Position numbers and translations under genes: made by a program. Below are positions 59,436 through 64,000 of a DNA stretch of 64,000 nucleotides, piece after piece. The DNA comes from Phascolarctobacterium_A sp034086985 (GTDB taxonomy: Bacteria; Bacillota; Negativicutes; Acidaminococcales; Acidaminococcaceae). Location of the stretch: the NCBI GenBank assembly GCA_034086985.1, contig JAXDZG010000012.1, forward strand, positions 1 to 64,000, given 5' to 3'. The notes below the pieces were generated by a model that saw nothing but the letters and a program-made list of their open reading frames with translations, was not told where the DNA came from and searched no databases. The stretch's first letter is position 1. Every line of letters starts with the position of its first letter.

Positions 59436-60489
59436 GCTTTCTTTGTATATTGCAAAGAGCGACATTAACGTTGTTGAAGCAATGCAAAAAATAGATAAGG
59501 GTACCAAGGGTATTCTCTTCATAACGGATGAACAAGGTTGTTTAATTGGTTGTGTTACTGATGGAGATATAAGGCGCTGGCTCATTAAGACTGCTGATTT
59601 AACAGCCACGGCTAATTTGTTCATGCACAAGAACCCTAAGTTTATTTTTAAAGCTGATGATGTTGATATCCAAAAGTATCTTACGCAAAACTCTATCAGT
59701 GCGCTGCCTATACTAGATGTAGATAGAAAGATACTGAATATAGTATTTAAAAATGATAAAAACAATTCTTTTGATGCTCATCGTAACAGAGAATTAGAGG
59801 ATGTCTCTGTTGTTATTATGGCTGGAGGTAAGGGTACAAGGCTTTACCCCTATACTAAAATCTTGCCTAAGCCACTTATTCCGATAGGTGAAGTGCCTAT
59901 TATTGAGAGAATTGTCAATAGGTTTGTTAACTATGGGGCTAAGGACTTCTATTTTACGGTGAACTATAAAAAAGGAATGATTAAGTCATATTTTGATGAT
60001 TTAAATCCAGAGTATAGCGTTACCTATGTTGAAGAGAACAAACCCCTTGGAACAGGTGGTAGTCTAAAGCTTATTACTAAGAAATTTGATAAGCCTATAT
60101 TTGTAACCAATTGTGATATTCTTATCGAAGCAGATTTAGCAGATGTATATAAGCAACACTTGCAGTCTGGTAATGCAATTACAGTTGTTGCATCCCTCAA
60201 GAATATAGTTATTCCTTATGGTGTTTTGGAGGTTGAGAAGCAAGGTTTAATCTCTGCTATGAAAGAAAAACCTAGTATATCACATTTCATTAACACTGGG
60301 ATGTATATAGTCAACCCAGAACTCTTAGATTTTATTCCAGACGATACTTTCTACCATATGCCCCAATTGCTTGAAGATGTGATGACCAAGGGTATGAAAG
60401 TGGGAATTTATCCGTTGAGCGAAGATGCATTTTTAGATATGGGTGAGTTTGAAGAAATGAAGCGTATGGAAGAAAAGCTTCATGTTTAA
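59425..60489 (+). CDS. ptmE: CBS-domain sugar-1-phosphate nucleotidyltransferase (PtmE-like)
   Basis: The 354-residue protein joins an N-terminal CBS pair (about 1-115, LFITDEQGCLIGCVTDGDIR) to a nucleotidyltransferase domain with VVIMAGGKGTRLYPYTKILPK. In Campylobacter, PtmE has this architecture and makes GDP-glucosamine for legionaminic acid. Its presence suggests that the pathway uses GDP-linked rather than UDP-linked intermediates. ATG 59425 lies inside the end of legC; GATTTTGC in front is a weak binding site, so coupling is likely. Confidence 0.83.
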   Translation: MESKLSLYIAKSDINVVEAMQKIDKGTKGILFITDEQGCLIGCVTDGDIRRWLIKTADLTATANLFMHKNPKFIFKADDVDIQKYLTQNSISALPILDVDRKILNIVFKNDKNNSFDAHRNRELEDVSVVIMAGGKGTRLYPYTKILPKPLIPIGEVPIIERIVNRFVNYGAKDFYFTVNYKKGMIKSYFDDLNPEYSVTYVEENKPLGTGGSLKLITKKFDKPIFVTNCDILIEADLADVYKQHLQSGNAITVVASLKNIVIPYGVLEVEKQGLISAMKEKPSISHFINTGMYIVNPELLDFIPDDTFYHMPQLLEDVMTKGMKVGIYPLSEDAFLDMGEFEEMKRMEEKLHV

Positions 60490-60506
60490 GATTAGAGAGT
60501 GCTCAA

Positions 60507-61076
60507 ATGGAAGATATAGTATTAGTTGGTTTTGGTGGACATGGTAAAAGTGTAGCAGATGCCATTGAATCTGGACATAAGTACAAGATTTACGGCTATA
60601 CAGATTTACAGGACAATCACAATGAGTATAGATATATCGGTACGGATGATGTTCTGGAAGAATTATTCAGTAAGGGTATAACTAGGGCGTTCTTATGTGT
60701 TGGTTATTTAGGTAAAGGTAAATTACGTGAAAATCTAGACGGCAAACTCAGGGCGTTGGGGTTTACTTTTCCTATAATAATTGATCCTACAGCTGTGATT
60801 TCTAAAAAAGCAAAAATAGGAGACGGTACTTTTGTTGGAAAAAATGCTGTCGTTAATTCAGAGGCGATTATAGGCAAACAATGCATTATTAACACTGGTG
60901 CAATAGTAGAACACGAATGTAAAATCGATGATTTTACACATGTTGCGGTAGGCGCTGTGTTATGTGGTCAAGTTGTGGTAGGCAAAGCCGCCTTAATTGG
61001 TGCCAATGCTACTGTCATCCAGTGTCGTGAAGTTAAAGATAGGGAAATTATACCTGCAGGAGTGGTTGTAAGATAG
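60507..61076 (+). CDS. NeuD/PglD-family sugar N-acetyltransferase
   Basis: A 189-residue protein with an N-terminal Rossmann-like half (DIVLVGFGGHGKSVADAI) and a C-terminal left-handed beta-helix of hexapeptide repeats (VISKKAKIGDGTFVGKNAVV, AVGAVLCGQVVVGKAALIGANA). This NeuD/PglD fold uses acetyl-CoA. Here it most likely plays the LegH part, acetylating the C4 amino group; an O-acetyltransferase role as in sialic acid loci is the alternative. Confidence 0.84.
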   Translation: MEDIVLVGFGGHGKSVADAIESGHKYKIYGYTDLQDNHNEYRYIGTDDVLEELFSKGITRAFLCVGYLGKGKLRENLDGKLRALGFTFPIIIDPTAVISKKAKIGDGTFVGKNAVVNSEAIIGKQCIINTGAIVEHECKIDDFTHVAVGAVLCGQVVVGKAALIGANATVIQCREVKDREIIPAGVVVR

Positions 61077-61087
61077 GGGGCCATTTA

Positions 61088-62086
61088 ATGAATCATGTGT
61101 GCATAATCGCTGAAGCTGGCGTTAATCATAATGGTAGCCTAGAATTGGCGAAAAAGATGGTATTGGCTGCAAAGGATGCAGGTGTAGATTATATTAAGTT
61201 TCAAACCTTTATACCTAAAAAACTAGTATCCCAATATGCAGCTAAAGCGGATTATCAAAAACAAACCACAGACGCAAATGAATCCCAGTTGAATATGCTT
61301 GAAAAACTAGCATTGACACAGGATGATTTTGTTGAATTAAAGGCTTATTGTGAAGAATGTGGTGTAGGATTTATTTCTACACCTTTTGATTTAGATAGTA
61401 TTGCTTTTTTGGATAAACTAGACATGGATTTTTGGAAAGTACCTTCTGGAGAAATTACGAATCTGCCGTACTTAGAAACGATTGCTCAAACTGGCAGAGC
61501 TGTTGTAATGTCCACAGGTATGTGCAATATGGATGAGATTAAAGAAGCAGTAGAAGTATTGGAAGAAAATGGCGTTGGAAACATCGCCTTACTTCACTGT
61601 AATACTCAATATCCTACTCCGTTTGTAGATGTAAATCTTAAGGCAATGCTACAGATCCAAACGGAGACAGGAAAAGTCGTAGGGTATTCAGACCATACAA
61701 CTGGCATTGAAGTACCTATTGCTGCTGTAGCACTAGGAGCTCAAATTATCGAAAAACATTTTACTTTGGATAGGAATATGGAAGGACCCGATCACAAAGC
61801 CAGTCTTGAGCCCGATGAGCTAAAAGCAATGGTGCTAGCAATCAGAAATGTTGAACAAGCACTTGGTAATGGCATAAAGAAGATGAGTGCTTCCGAAAAA
61901 CAAAATGCTCCTATTGCTAGAAAAAGTATCGTGGCAGCGTGCCATATTCACAAAGGTGAAGCATTTACTACTGAAAATATTACTACTAAAAGGCCTGGCA
62001 ATGGATTAAGCCCTATGCAATGGCATAAAGTCATAGGTCAAGTAGCTAAAAGAGATTTTCTTGAAGACGAGTTGATAGAGTTATGA
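61088..62086 (+). CDS. legI: N,N'-diacetyllegionaminic acid synthase (NeuB family)
   Basis: The 332-residue enzyme condenses phosphoenolpyruvate with the 6-deoxy-diacetamido-mannose derivative to the nonulosonate. It shows IIAEAGVNHNGSLELAKKM, YIKFQTF, the active-site WKVPSGEITNLPYLE and LHCNTQYPTP, HFTLDRNMEGPDH, and a C-terminal SAF/antifreeze-like domain (about 275-332). NeuB cannot be told from LegI by eye alone; legB, legC and ptmE nearby favour legionaminate. Confidence 0.9.
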   Translation: MNHVCIIAEAGVNHNGSLELAKKMVLAAKDAGVDYIKFQTFIPKKLVSQYAAKADYQKQTTDANESQLNMLEKLALTQDDFVELKAYCEECGVGFISTPFDLDSIAFLDKLDMDFWKVPSGEITNLPYLETIAQTGRAVVMSTGMCNMDEIKEAVEVLEENGVGNIALLHCNTQYPTPFVDVNLKAMLQIQTETGKVVGYSDHTTGIEVPIAAVALGAQIIEKHFTLDRNMEGPDHKASLEPDELKAMVLAIRNVEQALGNGIKKMSASEKQNAPIARKSIVAACHIHKGEAFTTENITTKRPGNGLSPMQWHKVIGQVAKRDFLEDELIEL

Positions 62087-63243
62087 AAAAGATTTCCGTT
62101 GTAACAGCTACAAGAGCAGAATATGGCCTGTTAAAGAACTTCATCATTGCTCTTAAGAAAGAGGCCAATATAGAAGTAGAAGTTGTAGTAACAGGTGCAC
62201 ATTTATCCGAGGGTTATGGCTCAACTTATCGTGAAATTGAAAAAGATGGTATTATCATTAATAAGAAGATTGATATTTTAGTTGATGGTACATCCTCAGT
62301 GGCAGCATCAAAATCAATGGGCTTGGCTATCATAGGATTTGCGGAATACTTTGATGAAAGTAAACCAGATGCTGTTTTATTATTGGGTGATAGGTACGAG
62401 ATGCTTGCGGTCGCATGCGCAGCGATGAATAGTAGAGTACCAATATTTCACTTGCACGGCGGCGAAACAACGGAAGGTGCTATTGATGAAGCAATAAGGC
62501 ATGCAATTACAAAAATGAGTTATTTGCATTTCACTAGCACTGATGCTTATAGAAGAAGGGTAATTCAGTTAGGAGAAGCTCCTGAACGGGTTTTCAATGT
62601 TGGAGCCGTAGGCGTAGAAAATGTTTTGAAAGAGCCTAAGCTTACAAAGGGAGAACTTGGAAATAGCATCGATATGAAGTTGGACAGTCCGTATGCTGTG
62701 GTAACGTTTCATCCTGTTACTTTAGAAGGAAATGTGGAAGCACAATGTAACGAATTACTTAAAGCCGTTATTGCTTTTCCACAATACAAGTTTATTATAA
62801 CTGGAGCCAATGCAGATGATGGAGGAAGTATGATTAATAGTCTGTTTGCGGAATTTGCAAGCAAACATGATAATGTATACTTTACTTTGTCATTGGGATT
62901 AAAGAGATACTTATCTGTTCTAAAATATGCGTCATTTGTATTAGGAAACTCATCAAGTGGTATTATAGAAGTACCATCATTTGGCATACCGACAATAAAT
63001 ATTGGCAATAGACAAAAGGGGCGTATTCAAGCGGATAGCATTATTAATGTTGGAACAGATACAAAAGAGATAGTCGATGCTATCAATTTGGCAATGAGCG
63101 ACGATTTTAAGAGGATAGCAAGGAGGACTGTTAATCCATATGGTGATGGCAACACAGTATCTAAAACTGTTTCCGTCATTAAAGATCAACTGTTTAATCA
63201 AAGAATTGATTTAGCCAAAAAATTCTATGACATAGAATTTTAG
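62083..63243 (+). CDS. legG: hydrolysing UDP/GDP-sugar 2-epimerase (NeuC/LegG family)
   Basis: A 386-residue epimerase of the WecB/NeuC family that inverts C2 and releases the nucleotide, giving the substrate for LegI. Typical motifs are VTATRAEYGLLKNFI, LLGDRYEMLAVACAAM, HLHGGETTEGAIDEAIRHAI and GNSSSGIIEVPSFGIP. It is coupled to legI by an ATGA overlap. Confidence 0.9.
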   Translation: MKKISVVTATRAEYGLLKNFIIALKKEANIEVEVVVTGAHLSEGYGSTYREIEKDGIIINKKIDILVDGTSSVAASKSMGLAIIGFAEYFDESKPDAVLLLGDRYEMLAVACAAMNSRVPIFHLHGGETTEGAIDEAIRHAITKMSYLHFTSTDAYRRRVIQLGEAPERVFNVGAVGVENVLKEPKLTKGELGNSIDMKLDSPYAVVTFHPVTLEGNVEAQCNELLKAVIAFPQYKFIITGANADDGGSMINSLFAEFASKHDNVYFTLSLGLKRYLSVLKYASFVLGNSSSGIIEVPSFGIPTINIGNRQKGRIQADSIINVGTDTKEIVDAINLAMSDDFKRIARRTVNPYGDGNTVSKTVSVIKDQLFNQRIDLAKKFYDIEF

Positions 63244-63259
63244 AAAGTAGTGATACAAG

Positions 63260-63955
63260 ATGAAGAATATCGCAATCATCCCTGCACGTAGTGGATCCAA
63301 GGGTTTGCCAGATAAGAACATAAGGGTACTTAATGGACATCCGCTGTTATACTATTCAGTAAAAGCTGCACAAGAATCTGGCCTGTTTTCTGAAATAATG
63401 GTTTCTACTGATTCTGAAGTATATGCAGAGGTCGCCAAGTCCTGCGGTGCCAGTGTTCCTTTTTTGAGATCCAAGGAGAATAGCAACGATGGCTCAAGCA
63501 GTTGGGATGTAGTAAAAGAAGTGTTATCAAATTACAATTCAATTGGCTTAGAGTTCGATACTGTATGCTTGTTACAGCCAACATCACCTCTTAGAGAATC
63601 AAAAGATATTATAAATGCTTATGAATTGTTAAATGAAAAAGATGCTGATGCCATAACTTCTGTATGTGAGTGTGAGCATTCACCTTTATGGTGCATGACT
63701 TTAGATAATGACCACTATCTTAGTGAGTTTAGGAAGAGTTTAGCAGATCTACCTAGACAAAAATTGAAGCAATATTATAGATTTAACGGCGCAATTTACA
63801 TAAGGAAGATTGAGTATATACAGAATCAGGTAATATTACTTGAATCTAAAGAGTATGCTTACGTAATGGATAGGATGGGAAGTGTCGACATAGATACAAT
63901 TAATGATTTTAAGTATGCTGAATATTTACTTAAAAATTTATTTGATGATATGTGA
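63260..63955 (+). CDS. legF: CMP-legionaminic/N-acetylneuraminic acid cytidylyltransferase
   Basis: The 231-residue enzyme activates the nonulosonate with CTP. The N terminus IAIIPARSGSKGLPDKNIR is diagnostic for CMP-sugar synthetases, followed by MVSTDSEVYAEVAKSCGASV and LLQPTSPLRE. It is the last step before transfer to the glycan and completes the pathway encoded from 57009. It starts 16 bp after legG. Confidence 0.9.
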   Translation: MKNIAIIPARSGSKGLPDKNIRVLNGHPLLYYSVKAAQESGLFSEIMVSTDSEVYAEVAKSCGASVPFLRSKENSNDGSSSWDVVKEVLSNYNSIGLEFDTVCLLQPTSPLRESKDIINAYELLNEKDADAITSVCECEHSPLWCMTLDNDHYLSEFRKSLADLPRQKLKQYYRFNGAIYIRKIEYIQNQVILLESKEYAYVMDRMGSVDIDTINDFKYAEYLLKNLFDDM

Positions 63956-64000
63956 TTTAAGGTTTACGCAAAAGTGAGGAAAAAGGAGTGGAAAGATACG
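63956..64000 (+). other. intergenic stretch leading to the next gene
   Basis: The last 45 bp contain AAAAAGGAGTGG, a likely ribosome binding site for a gene that starts at or just beyond the window edge; the cluster therefore probably continues. Confidence 0.4.

Overview
The window looks like a chromosome segment of a Gram-negative-type Firmicute, probably a Negativicute. It has Firmicutes-style gene order (smc-ftsY-ylxM-ffh-rpsP-khpA-ylqD-rimM-trmD-SPOUT-rplS-lepB-rbgA), GGAGG-type ribosome binding sites and a surface-sugar cluster of the kind that decorates LPS or capsule. The genus cannot be fixed from the sequence alone.

Layout. 1-420: 3' end of a 5S rRNA gene with its terminator, followed by a long imperfect palindrome and a 71-bp tandem repeat that resembles the 5S tail. 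468-4751: potassium uptake (trkA and two trkH paralogues). 4865-7213: a LarA-family nickel-dependent 2-hydroxyacid racemase and a 2-hydroxyacid dehydrogenase most like L-2-hydroxyisocaproate dehydrogenase. 7344-9091 (minus): PanF/YhdT sodium-pantothenate symporter pair. 9276-11585: small membrane protein, HAD phosphatase, radical SAM protein. 11638-22881: chromosome condensation, signal recognition particle, ribosome maturation and signal peptidase genes.

22946-44344 (minus) is an ancestral rnhB-yraN-comM operon split by a complete Tn7-like transposon. The element occupies 24693-43366 (18,674 bp), has TGT...ACA ends and is flanked by a 5-bp duplication (ACCTC). It sits inside the catalytic E-x-K codons of yraN. 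Its core is tnsA-tnsB-tnsC-tniQ1 on the minus strand. A second minus-strand operon holds two further tniQ genes, so there are three TniQ/TnsD proteins; no tnsE and no cas genes are present. Between the two operons lie an XRE-type regulator gene, palindromic operator candidates, a terminator in the tns leader and a structured RNA candidate placed between converging promoters. The cargo is a type I restriction-modification system (hsdR, hsdM, hsdS) with a ribbon-helix-helix gene in front and a YdbC/PC4-like ssDNA-binding protein behind. The transposon is visibly more AT-rich than the flanking chromosome.

44725-51491: radical SAM/PDZ protein, cobalamin adenosyltransferase, der, plsY, ACT-domain regulator, hom and thrB. 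51602-51678: tRNA-Pro(GGG). 52089-63955: a surface-sugar cluster, increasingly AT-rich, with a PglF-like dehydratase, a DegT aminotransferase, a flippase and a complete legionaminic-acid set (legB, legC, ptmE, a NeuD-family acetyltransferase, legI, legG, legF). The cluster probably continues past the right edge.

The most interesting part is the Tn7-like element: its target inside yraN, its three TniQ proteins with zinc-ribbon arrays and C-terminal winged-helix-like tails, and its unusually elaborate intergenic control region at 38150-38640.
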